Source of the DNA: Clostridium_AD frigoriphilum
GTDB lineage: Bacteria; Bacillota; Clostridia; Clostridiales; Clostridiaceae
NCBI RefSeq assembly: GCF_036541405.1
Contig: NZ_JAZHFS010000007.1
Coordinates: forward strand, 1-64,000
Direction of reading: 5' to 3'
DNA length: 64,000 nucleotides
Made by a program: the position numbers and the translations under genes. The notes beneath the pieces were generated by a model, which did no database searches, had not been told where the DNA came from, and saw only the letters and a program-made list of their open reading frames with translations. Positions 8,312 through 16,269 of the stretch are shown here, one piece after another. Each line of letters begins with the position of its first letter. The first letter of the stretch is position 1.

Positions 8312-8911
8312 CTATAAATGAATAAAGATTGATAAAACAATTCCAATTATTCCACAGGCTATCCATTCAATAATTTTTCTACTTAGTTTATTTTGGATTC
8401 TGTATTGTTGTATAGTTTCTTCTAATGTAATTGTAAGTTGCGAAATTTGCTGAGCCATTTCTCCAACGGTATCGTTAATTTCATCTTTTTTAACCGCACT
8501 TAGCTGTTTGCTCTTTATCTCTTCTGTTACCATAATTTCTTCTGAATTGTTGACTCTTTTAAATACCCCTAAACTAGACGAAATTATTTTTTCAGTTTTC
8601 TCTATAGAAATGATAGCCAGTACTTTTTTATTTATTTCAATAAATTCTATTGAAACAATAGGACATGGTATCAATTTTTCTTTAGCTTTATTAAAAGTTT
8701 CCATTACATCATTTTTATTACATCCATTGATTTTGCCCTTATTATTTACCCCCAAAATCAATTTACCACCTGATGCATTTGCAAAAGAAGAGATAATCTT
8801 ACCTAATAAATTGGGTCCCCCACTATGATTTTTAAATTCTACTCTATCAGAGTCTCCCTTATTAATAAGATTAACAATTTCATCTTTTAAATTTTCATGG
8901 TTAATTGACAA
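8312..8911 (-). CDS. AlbA_2 (Schlafen-type) protein with C-terminal membrane anchor
   Basis: About 199 residues. Residues 8-120 show the AlbA_2 putative nucleic-acid or nucleotide-binding fold: RVEFKNH, then GKIISSFANASGGKLILGVN with the conserved aromatic, small and Gly residues. This is followed by a coiled coil (about 140-170) and a single hydrophobic segment at the extreme C-terminus, WIACGIIGIVLSIFI. The usual longer C-terminal effector part of this family is missing. TTG at 8911 is preferred as start because AGGTGG lies 8 nt upstream; in-frame GTG codons at 8920 and 8923 sit on top of that site. Role unknown. Confidence 0.7.
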   Translation of the reverse strand: MSINHENLKDEIVNLINKGDSDRVEFKNHSGGPNLLGKIISSFANASGGKLILGVNNKGKINGCNKNDVMETFNKAKEKLIPCPIVSIEFIEINKKVLAIISIEKTEKIISSSLGVFKRVNNSEEIMVTEEIKSKQLSAVKKDEINDTVGEMAQQISQLTITLEETIQQYRIQNKLSRKIIEWIACGIIGIVLSIFIHL

Positions 8912-9037
8912 AACTCTCACCACCTCTAAGTTACCTTTTGGATAATAATAGTTATCGTTTGAAAATAGTTCTTTACGACCATATATTATTATGTTGTTAT
9001 TACTTTATAAACAAAAAAACAAAATTTAAACAATATA

Positions 9038-9080
9038 AAAAAAGTCTAGAAAGTGATTATAATCCCTTTCTAGACTTTTC
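9038..9080 (-). terminator. Terminator of the rhamnogalacturonan operon
   Basis: A perfect stem, AAAAGTCTAGAAAG paired with CTTTCTAGACTTTT, is followed on the minus strand by a long T run. It lies 55 nt after the deacetylase gene at 9135. Confidence 0.85.
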
Positions 9081-9134
9081 TCAATTACTTTTTTTTAAAA
9101 TATTTCTTAAACTGTAAATTAAAACCTTTAATCT

Positions 9135-9935
9135 TTAGAATAATTCTACTTGAGATCCACCTTCTATCTCTATTATTTGATCATTAAAACTAATCCATGC
9201 AGATTTAAAAGAAGGATTATAAACAAAATTACCTTTTGATGAAAATTTCAAATTATCAAGCAATTTCATATAATCAACTATTTCTATATTAGTTGCATAC
9301 CAAATATCATCCTTATTAGATACATAGCTACAAAACTTTTCTATCAAATCCCAATTATTATCCCTATCAAATTCATAACTATGTCCCCAAACATACATAA
9401 GGTACAGATACTGTTTTTTAAATAATGGAACAAATTTTTCAGCATTTTCCATCAGATTATGGTTATGGTGACAAGTTGCTTGCCAAGCATAAAAATCATC
9501 TGGCAAATCAAAATTGTCCTTACTTCCAACTACTCTAGAATACTCAATTCCTAAGTATTTCAACATAGATTTTATATTTGAATTATATGATCCATTGGGA
9601 TATGACATCCCCCTTACTGTATATCCTGCAAGCTCCTCAAGATTTTCTCTATCACCTAATGTCTGTTTTACTATTTCTTCGTTAGAACATCTAGCTATTG
9701 TTGGATGAGTTAGCGTATGTGATGAAATCTCATGACCTTCATATAGCTTTTTTACTTCTTCTTTCTTTACGTGGTCTTCTGAATCCAAGAAACCTGAATT
9801 TAAATGAAATGTACCCTTTATACCATATTTATTAAAAATCTTGACTAGCCTTTTATCAGCCAATTTTCCGTCATCATAACTCATGGTTAATGCTTTAAAT
9901 TTTCCATTAGGAAAACATTTTATAATAGTATTCAT
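9135..9935 (-). CDS. Cytoplasmic polysaccharide deacetylase-like enzyme of a pectin operon
   Basis: A 266-residue CE4-like protein without a signal peptide. It has TMSYDDGKLADKR near 17, corresponding to the catalytic Asp-Asp motif, and SSHTLTHPT, the metal-binding His-x3-His. RGMSYPNGSY and YVWGHSYEFD are further catalytic segments. It is the last gene of an operon with a GPH symporter, a PL4 lyase and a GH106-like rhamnosidase. A role in removing acetyl groups from imported rhamnogalacturonan fragments is plausible, though this is inference from context. ATG follows AAGAGAGGATTTTAAA. Confidence 0.8.
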   Translation of the reverse strand: MNTIIKCFPNGKFKALTMSYDDGKLADKRLVKIFNKYGIKGTFHLNSGFLDSEDHVKKEEVKKLYEGHEISSHTLTHPTIARCSNEEIVKQTLGDRENLEELAGYTVRGMSYPNGSYNSNIKSMLKYLGIEYSRVVGSKDNFDLPDDFYAWQATCHHNHNLMENAEKFVPLFKKQYLYLMYVWGHSYEFDRDNNWDLIEKFCSYVSNKDDIWYATNIEIVDYMKLLDNLKFSSKGNFVYNPSFKSAWISFNDQIIEIEGGSQVELF

Positions 9936-9996
9936 TTTAAAATCCTCTCTTTTCTAATTTAATATGCCTTTTTAATAATAAGAAATATTATTTTTA

Positions 9997-11535
9997 CTAG
10001 CCTTGTTTATTAATTTGTACTCTATTTTCATGCTCATATTTTAATAAATTGTTATTTCCCCAACACTCTTCATAATTAAATCCAGTTAAATCTTTAACTA
10101 TGACTTTGATTTCTTCAGTGGCATCTTCTTTTAATCCACCATTCTTCAATCTATTTACTTCTTCTTCTAATATCATATGTGATTTTACAGTTAAGTTAAG
10201 TTTATAAGATGATATTATACCTATTATAACTAATATAATCGGAACAACTGTATACAAAATCAAAAGAGCATGTACTGTAATCTGTGGTTGAACTTTCGCA
10301 CCTTTAAGAAAACCTGCTGCTTGCAAAATTAGTCCAATTATCATTACTTCAATAGTAGAAAAGATTACATCTAAGAAAGTGTTAACCCCAGCATATGCAC
10401 CTTCTCTTCTTTTCCCCGTAATCATTTCATCAATGTCTGGCATAAATGTAAATAAAAATTGTGCAGCATTAACTAAGCCTGTTTTTCCAAAATTCAATGC
10501 AACGGTTAAAATAACTAGGAATATATTAGTGTTTGTAGGTCTAATTATACCAAGACTCATAAAACATACAAGAACTATTATTGTTGCAAAACCTCCTATT
10601 CTATAGGTAAATGTACCAGTTTTTTTAGCTGTTAACCATATATAAAAGGTTAAAAACATAATTCCAAAAACAAATCCGACACTAGTTGAAATTGAAACTG
10701 ACTTTGGATTTAAAAGTAATACAAAAACTATAAAATAAGTATTTATTGTACCTGCTAAAGATCTAAACATTTGTTCTGATAAATACATACATAGATAAAG
10801 TCTATAGGATCTTATCTTTATAGTAGATGCAAAATCATTAATTATACCTAAAAAACCATTTTTTAATGACATTTTTCCTCTTGCAACTTTAACATTCGAT
10901 TCATTTACAGGACGTTCGTATACCGACAAATAGAAACATGTGAACGCTATAAGTGATATTACATCATATATAATAGCTGCTATAAAAAACGTTCCAGCAT
11001 TGTTTTGTCCAAAGACATCAAATAATTTTATTATAATCAATGAAGAAGATATACCTGCTATTGCAGCACCAATCTGATTAAAACCAATTAGTTCAGCACG
11101 TTCAACTGGATTTTCTGACATTTCAGCTGCAAAAGTTGCCTGTGGAACGGCAAGTAAAGGATTTATAAAGGACGTGATAATTATTATTGAAGCATAATAA
11201 GCTATAGGCATATTAGGTATCCAATATAACGGGAAAGTTAGTACCTTTAATGGTATTCCAATTAATAGAATACCTTTCCTTCTTCCAAATCGTTTACCAT
11301 ACCTTGTCTTGTACAAATTATCACTAATATATCCAACTACAGGTGTAAGCGTAGCCCCTATAAGTTTACCTATTGTAATCATCAAAGTAACTGTAACTAT
11401 AGATGCATTACAAAAGGTTGTGTAAAAGTACATTTGCCAAGCATTTACTAAAACATCGCTAACACCTGCCAATTGATATGATGAAAACCCTATTTTATTT
11501 ATCATTTTAAGTTTGCCATTAGTCTTTAATAACAT
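9997..11535 (-). CDS. GPH-family (MelB-type) sugar:cation symporter
   Basis: A 512-residue integral membrane protein with about 12 hydrophobic segments and the GPH signature early in the sequence, GYISDNLYKTRYGKRFGRRK, in the first cytoplasmic loop. Such carriers import glycosides and oligosaccharides with sodium or protons. Sitting between a deacetylase and a rhamnogalacturonan lyase, it is the likely importer of rhamnogalacturonan-derived oligosaccharides. The start ATG follows AAGGGGATTAGGAT. Its 5' leader, between it and the lyase gene, contains copy 2 of the 25-nt dispersed repeat. Confidence 0.87.
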   Translation of the reverse strand: MLLKTNGKLKMINKIGFSSYQLAGVSDVLVNAWQMYFYTTFCNASIVTVTLMITIGKLIGATLTPVVGYISDNLYKTRYGKRFGRRKGILLIGIPLKVLTFPLYWIPNMPIAYYASIIIITSFINPLLAVPQATFAAEMSENPVERAELIGFNQIGAAIAGISSSLIIIKLFDVFGQNNAGTFFIAAIIYDVISLIAFTCFYLSVYERPVNESNVKVARGKMSLKNGFLGIINDFASTIKIRSYRLYLCMYLSEQMFRSLAGTINTYFIVFVLLLNPKSVSISTSVGFVFGIMFLTFYIWLTAKKTGTFTYRIGGFATIIVLVCFMSLGIIRPTNTNIFLVILTVALNFGKTGLVNAAQFLFTFMPDIDEMITGKRREGAYAGVNTFLDVIFSTIEVMIIGLILQAAGFLKGAKVQPQITVHALLILYTVVPIILVIIGIISSYKLNLTVKSHMILEEEVNRLKNGGLKEDATEEIKVIVKDLTGFNYEECWGNNNLLKYEHENRVQINKQG

Positions 11536-11575
11536 ATCCTAATCCCCTTTTTAAAAATTTTATTTTATAATTCAG

Positions 11576-11600
11576 TTAAATCATCTCCTGGGTAGCTGCA
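11576..11600 (-). repeat. 25-nt dispersed repeat, copy 2
   Basis: TTAAATCATCTCCTG, GGTA, GCTGCA on the plus strand. It differs from copy 3 at one base. It lies 41 nt upstream of the symporter start on the minus strand, within the operon. Confidence 0.7.
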
Positions 11601-11604
11601 TTAT

Positions 11605-13299
11605 TTAATTACTCTCTAATATTATGGTGTCATACATTATAGCTGCATTACATGTTGTAAATGTGATAACGTTTTCCCCAAGGTTTAAAATATTAGAACC
11701 AAACTCCACCTCTTCTAAATGATACCAGCCACTTTTCATTGCTGACCTATAAATAGATGTATCACTAATGTAATCAGTAGATTTAACAACTTTACCATTA
11801 ACTTTAACAATTAAAGTAGGCTCCACTTTTCCATCAATTTTGTTTTTAGTAGCCGATGCAATTGATATTGTAAGATAGAATCTTTTTTCATAATTTTTAT
11901 CCATATTAAATTTTATATTCCAATTTCCCGGCTTTGTTTGCGCATAATACCAATCTTCACTTTCTTTACTTTTTCCTATAACATAATCTAAATTCTCAGG
12001 AACCATATCCTTCCACTTATAGTTTCTTAATTCATTTCCAAATTTAAACTCTTTCGCCGTACGATTAGCCTTTCCAATTTGCCATAGTTTATTTTTATGA
12101 TATGGTGGATTCCAAATAATCTCCCCCAAATCTAAATTATCATTTCCAACAACTATATAATCTTTACTTAATTGCCTTGTAACATCACCTTTGGTAGCAT
12201 AAGCATATAATGTATATGTGCCCGGTCTAACGTTATTAATTAAAAACTTACCCTCTTTATCAGATTGTGAATAGAATATATAATCACCTTTCTGCCTTAT
12301 AAATTCTCCACCCGATTTAGCTAGTACTACCATAGCCTCTTCACTCGATCTATTATGAGTTATAATTAATTGCCCACTAACATTACTTCTGTCTAAAGGA
12401 TATAACGGTTCATTTATACATGTATAAGGCCATTTTTTTTCTTCTGTATTCGCTTTTTTTCTAGCGTCATTAATCATTTCTTCTTCATTACCACAATTTA
12501 TATAAATATACCAAGGTCCATACATCTTTTCCCAATCCGTTGGAACATTAAAATCCCCTGTTCCGAAATGAGCACCAGTCATATAATTTAATATAATAGA
12601 ATCATAATGTACTAATAGCTCTTGTTTTAGAGGACCACTGGGATAGTATTCTGTACTTACTGGAATAAACCAAAATCCAAATTCCTTACCATATTGACCC
12701 CAAAAGTGATTATCTTTAAAATACCCTACATAATCATACTTAGAATATACTTTTCCATTGGTATACATTTCTCCATCTGGTAACTCATAAGTTTCATCTT
12801 GAATTTTTTTATTTTTATTCAAATAATCATGGGTTGGTTGTTTTCCCTTTCTTTCTGAATTATAAGCATGATCAAAAATATTATAATCTAATCTATACAC
12901 CGTTCTTAACTCGCTTAACCTAAATTCCTTTTTTATGTTATTTTTTACAACTGCATAAGAGTAAATACCACTTTCACCTTTTTTCATAATTATGTTATAT
13001 TCTATATACAATAAGCTTGTCCTATCAATATATGTTATATGCACCTCATCTTTATTATTCGTTATTACTTTTAATTCCGCTGCTTTAAAATTTCTGAATT
13101 TTCCTTCTGCATGATAATCAAGATAAAATGTATGATTTTTATCTGGATCATTATCTGCTCCATTAAGATTTTTTATTAACTCCTTATTGTTTTTAACTAA
13201 AGATGTAGCTACGGCATTTTCATTAAATTCCACAGTTAATATTCCATTTGATATTATACTTTTTAGCCCATTTACAATTAGTTTAACTTCATCATCCAT
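11605..13299 (-). CDS. Rhamnogalacturonan endolyase, PL4 family, without signal peptide
   Basis: A 564-residue protein with the three-part PL4 layout: an N-terminal beta-sandwich, a middle carboxypeptidase-regulatory/FnIII-like domain (around GKFLINNVRPGTYTLYAY), and a C-terminal jelly-roll. A family-typical linker follows the middle domain: LWQIGKANRTAKEFKFG and RNYKWKDMVPENLDY. PL4 enzymes cleave the rhamnose-galacturonate bond of rhamnogalacturonan I by beta-elimination. Most are secreted; this one has no signal peptide, so it probably acts on imported oligomers. ATG at 13299 is chosen because AAAGGATGTGAAATA precedes it; the frame stays open to 13341. Confidence 0.83.
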   Translation of the reverse strand: MDDEVKLIVNGLKSIISNGILTVEFNENAVATSLVKNNKELIKNLNGADNDPDKNHTFYLDYHAEGKFRNFKAAELKVITNNKDEVHITYIDRTSLLYIEYNIIMKKGESGIYSYAVVKNNIKKEFRLSELRTVYRLDYNIFDHAYNSERKGKQPTHDYLNKNKKIQDETYELPDGEMYTNGKVYSKYDYVGYFKDNHFWGQYGKEFGFWFIPVSTEYYPSGPLKQELLVHYDSIILNYMTGAHFGTGDFNVPTDWEKMYGPWYIYINCGNEEEMINDARKKANTEEKKWPYTCINEPLYPLDRSNVSGQLIITHNRSSEEAMVVLAKSGGEFIRQKGDYIFYSQSDKEGKFLINNVRPGTYTLYAYATKGDVTRQLSKDYIVVGNDNLDLGEIIWNPPYHKNKLWQIGKANRTAKEFKFGNELRNYKWKDMVPENLDYVIGKSKESEDWYYAQTKPGNWNIKFNMDKNYEKRFYLTISIASATKNKIDGKVEPTLIVKVNGKVVKSTDYISDTSIYRSAMKSGWYHLEEVEFGSNILNLGENVITFTTCNAAIMYDTIILESN

Positions 13300-13381
13300 T
13301 ATTTCACATCCTTTAATATAATAGTTTCTTAAAATCATCATATGAATGATCTATATAACCATACCTATTTACGTAGATATT

Positions 13382-13395
13382 TGTTAACGTTAACA
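13382..13395. promoter_or_regulatory. Perfect 14-bp palindrome, candidate operator or cre site
   Basis: TGTTAACGTTAACA is a perfect palindrome with a central CG. It resembles LacI-family operators and differs from the CcpA cre consensus TGNAANCGNWNNCA at one position. It overlaps the stop codon of the GH106-like gene and lies about 85 nt upstream of the lyase start, so it could control an internal promoter or act as a roadblock inside the operon. Confidence 0.5.
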
Positions 13396-15873
13396 TGAAC
13401 TAAATAAATTAAGTCTTAATTTTACACTTCCTACAATACCCGATTTAAGTTTAGCATTACAGATTTTGTTAGCTAATGAATTCGTGACCTCAATAGTCAA
13501 TATATTTAAGCCTGAACTAACATAATCTAAGATGTCAAAGATATATGGTGCCCACATTTTAATCTCTACTTCTTTTTCGTTTATGAATACTTTCACGATT
13601 TCGTGGGCTTCTTCTAGTTCGAGTTGTATTTCATTTATCCCTTCTCTATTTTCAATTACAAATTGATTGCTATATATCATGGTTCCAGAATAATTTTTAA
13701 ATCCTTCCCATTCGTTCCAAGGTGTTGGTTTTCCTTCTTTTACAAGCCTATTTTCTTGGTCATAAACCTTCCAATCTGATTTTATATCCATAGTATAACA
13801 ATTGCTGAATTTTTCTTTTTTATCACCAATCATTGGAACCTTCGAAGTATCTAAAACGAATATAACACTTTCTCTTCTATTTATTTCTATAGGTATTTTT
13901 ATATATTCACCATTTATTTCTAATACCTTTTGTTGAAAGGTTTTCCCTTTCCATGCATCCCATTTCTCAACATATCCAATATTTTTTATATTTAAAATAT
14001 CTTTTATCTTTTCTTCACCTTCATTTACAAGAACATAATAATGCACACCATCTTTAACTACGTGGCTTACTCTTAATGATTTTTGATTATGATTAGTAAA
14101 CAAATCACGGCTATTTAAACCATCAATCACGTTTAATATCTCTATTGCTTCTTTAATAACTATAGTATCTTTTATTTTAATGTTATATCCCTTTGCATTG
14201 TTTATAATGATCGTTCCGCCACCCTGCGAAAATTTCTCCAATGGTTTTATTATTTCTTCAGTAACACTACTTACATCCTCAATAATAATAACCTTATATT
14301 TTTGTTTTTGAATGTAAACAGCTCCATCACTTATGTCGCATAAATCGCACATTAGCAATTCCTTTTCAAAATAATTAAATTCAATAGAATTTTCATACAA
14401 CGGCTTAACGCTCTTCCAAGGCAAATTATGATTTTCACATAATACAGCAATATCCGTTACGTTGTAACTATCCGTCATTATAAAACTCATTCTCTTCATA
14501 TATTGTGAAATTTGGTTGTAATACGGCCACCATATATTATTTGGTCCTACATCCGGTGGTCTTTCTCCTATTCTTCTCTGCCCTCTTATTGAATAGAAAA
14601 AAGCATGAGGATATAAAAGGTTTACACCTCTTACAAATAACCAATCCATAAACCATTTCATATCGTCAACTGCAAATGACCATTCTATTTTATTTGCTCC
14701 ACAACAAGCAAAACATTCATTTCCATTTTTTCTTTTACCTCTATGTCTAGCTGAATCAGAAGTACACTTAGCCATAGTAGTATTTTCTCCCTGAATAGCC
14801 TTATTATCCTCTGGAGCTACCCATCTCCATACAATATCTTGAGCTGGCACCTGAAAATACTTAAGTAATCCAATATCATCACTTTCATGAGGATGTCCTG
14901 TAAGTTCAATATTATGTTTTTCACACCATTCGCTTATAGGTTTATAGTAAGATAACTCTAATTTTTTGTTTATGGCTCTATTATATCTAGTTTTAATATT
15001 GATATTTTCTGTAGTGCCTTCTAACCACAATGCTGGTAAATCTTCCTCTCTTCCACCCTGGTTAATATAAAATTCAAGAAACCCTCTTGTCCAAGCTATC
15101 ATATTACCGTGATTACCTCTACCCATTATGTCTGGTTCATCAGTGAACACTCCTGTTATTACATTCCCAAAATATTCGCTAAATTCTTTATAATACCTCT
15201 CATGCGTTAAACTGATAAAAGATTGTACCGCATAAGGATTAAGTAAATCACTTGAAGCTGGAGCTTCTAGTTCACCATCATCCTCACCAAAATGTATTCC
15301 TCTTATAGTCCCTTCGGTATATGCCTCTACAAAAATAATTATGTACCAATCACCCAAACCTGGAGGCACAAATGTTACTTTATTATGCTTACATATTATT
15401 TTTTTTATCTGGGAACTATCAAATTTATTATCTTCAACTTTTTTAATTGCTAAAGCTGATACTAAACTTTCCCCATCTTTTTCATGAAATTCTATTATTG
15501 TTTCATTGTGACATTTATATTCAATCATTTTGAGTCCTCTGCTTGCATACTCCGGATTATTTTTTACAACCATCCCATGAGCCGACCCTGAAGGATACAT
15601 AGCTTCATCATATAGTACTACCTTCATATTAAGTTTTTCTGCTTCCTCAATAGCTGAGCGCACAAAACCCATAAATTTATCTGAAAGATATTCAATATTT
15701 TTAGGTATTCCTATCCTTGGATGAATAACAAATGCACTAACTCCCTTATTTGAAAAATCATTGATTTGCCTTATAATTTCATTTTTATCTAGATCATCAT
15801 TCCAAAACCAAAAAGGGATTGGCGTATATTCATTTAAAGGATTAATAAATTCATTTCGTTGATTTTCAATCAT
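13390..15873 (-). CDS. GH106-like alpha-L-rhamnosidase
   Basis: An 827-residue cytoplasmic glycoside hydrolase. The N-terminal part reads PIPFWFWNDDLDKNEIIRQI, then an alpha/beta-barrel-like region with YDEAMYPSGSAHG, GVFTDEPDI and HPHE segments holding likely catalytic acids. The C-terminus is a beta-sandwich ending in a galactose-binding-like fold. These features and the lyase partner point to an alpha-L-rhamnosidase of the GH106 type, releasing rhamnose from rhamnogalacturonan fragments. ATG at 15873 follows AAGGGATGTTTGATA; the frame is open to 15909. It is the first gene of the operon. Its last 52 nt are duplicated at the 3' end of brnQ (16218-16269). Confidence 0.75.
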   Translation of the reverse strand: MIENQRNEFINPLNEYTPIPFWFWNDDLDKNEIIRQINDFSNKGVSAFVIHPRIGIPKNIEYLSDKFMGFVRSAIEEAEKLNMKVVLYDEAMYPSGSAHGMVVKNNPEYASRGLKMIEYKCHNETIIEFHEKDGESLVSALAIKKVEDNKFDSSQIKKIICKHNKVTFVPPGLGDWYIIIFVEAYTEGTIRGIHFGEDDGELEAPASSDLLNPYAVQSFISLTHERYYKEFSEYFGNVITGVFTDEPDIMGRGNHGNMIAWTRGFLEFYINQGGREEDLPALWLEGTTENINIKTRYNRAINKKLELSYYKPISEWCEKHNIELTGHPHESDDIGLLKYFQVPAQDIVWRWVAPEDNKAIQGENTTMAKCTSDSARHRGKRKNGNECFACCGANKIEWSFAVDDMKWFMDWLFVRGVNLLYPHAFFYSIRGQRRIGERPPDVGPNNIWWPYYNQISQYMKRMSFIMTDSYNVTDIAVLCENHNLPWKSVKPLYENSIEFNYFEKELLMCDLCDISDGAVYIQKQKYKVIIIEDVSSVTEEIIKPLEKFSQGGGTIIINNAKGYNIKIKDTIVIKEAIEILNVIDGLNSRDLFTNHNQKSLRVSHVVKDGVHYYVLVNEGEEKIKDILNIKNIGYVEKWDAWKGKTFQQKVLEINGEYIKIPIEINRRESVIFVLDTSKVPMIGDKKEKFSNCYTMDIKSDWKVYDQENRLVKEGKPTPWNEWEGFKNYSGTMIYSNQFVIENREGINEIQLELEEAHEIVKVFINEKEVEIKMWAPYIFDILDYVSSGLNILTIEVTNSLANKICNAKLKSGIVGSVKLRLNLFSSC

Positions 15874-15996
15874 TATCAAACATCCCTTCATAATAAAATG
15901 TATTATCATCCTACATTTTTTCTAATTTTTCTTTTACTTTATATTTTATCGTGTGTTATCTATTACTTTAAACATTTATATTCCTTTATTTACACA

Positions 15997-16025
15997 ATCA
16001 TACTTTTCTTCCAACACAAAGTCAA
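15997..16025 (-). promoter_or_regulatory. Sigma-A-type promoter of the rhamnogalacturonan operon
   Basis: On the minus strand TTGACT (16025-16020) and TATGAT (16002-15997) are separated by 17 nt. Upstream of the -35 is an unusual A-rich tract of repeated AAAC/AAAG units (16028-16068), which could act as an UP element or bend. The leader to the GH106-like start would be about 115 nt. Confidence 0.65.
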
Positions 16026-16163
16026 TAGTTTTTTTGTTTGTTTTGTTTGTTTTTCCTTTCTTTTCTTTGTTTTAGTCAATCATAGTAAATTTATTTTATA
16101 AAATAAATGAAAAAATCAAGAACATGTAATTTTCTACAATACCAAGAGATTACAAAAAAATTA

Positions 16164-16203
16164 AACGGCCTTAGCCCCATGTAATTTAGGACTTTAGCCG
16201 CTT
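16164..16203 (-). terminator. Terminator after brnQ
   Basis: On the minus strand AAGCGGCT is paired with GGCCGTTT around an AT-rich loop, followed by a run of seven T. It ends the brnQ transcript. Confidence 0.65.
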
Positions 16204-16217
16204 AAGTAGTTTTTATT

Positions 16218-16269
16218 CTTAATTTTACACTTCCTACAACTCCTGATTTAAGTTTGGCATAACAGATTT
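16218..16269 (-). repeat. Remnant of a second GH106 3' end under the brnQ tail
   Basis: These 52 nt match 13415-13466, near the 3' end of the GH106-like gene, at 47 of 52 positions with no gap. Read in the GH106 frame they still encode AKLKSGVVGSVKLR. The brnQ reading frame runs through them in a different frame and stops at 16234. The remnant shows that brnQ lost its original 3' end in a recombination with a duplicated rhamnosidase gene. Confidence 0.8.

Noticed and set aside
8905..9117. Plus-strand frame of 70 codons
   Set aside because: It overlaps the start of the AlbA_2 gene and a terminator, and lacks a binding site.
15859..16101. Plus-strand frame of 80 codons rich in Phe and Leu
   Set aside because: It covers the promoter and leader of the opposite operon and a T-rich low-complexity tract; no binding site.
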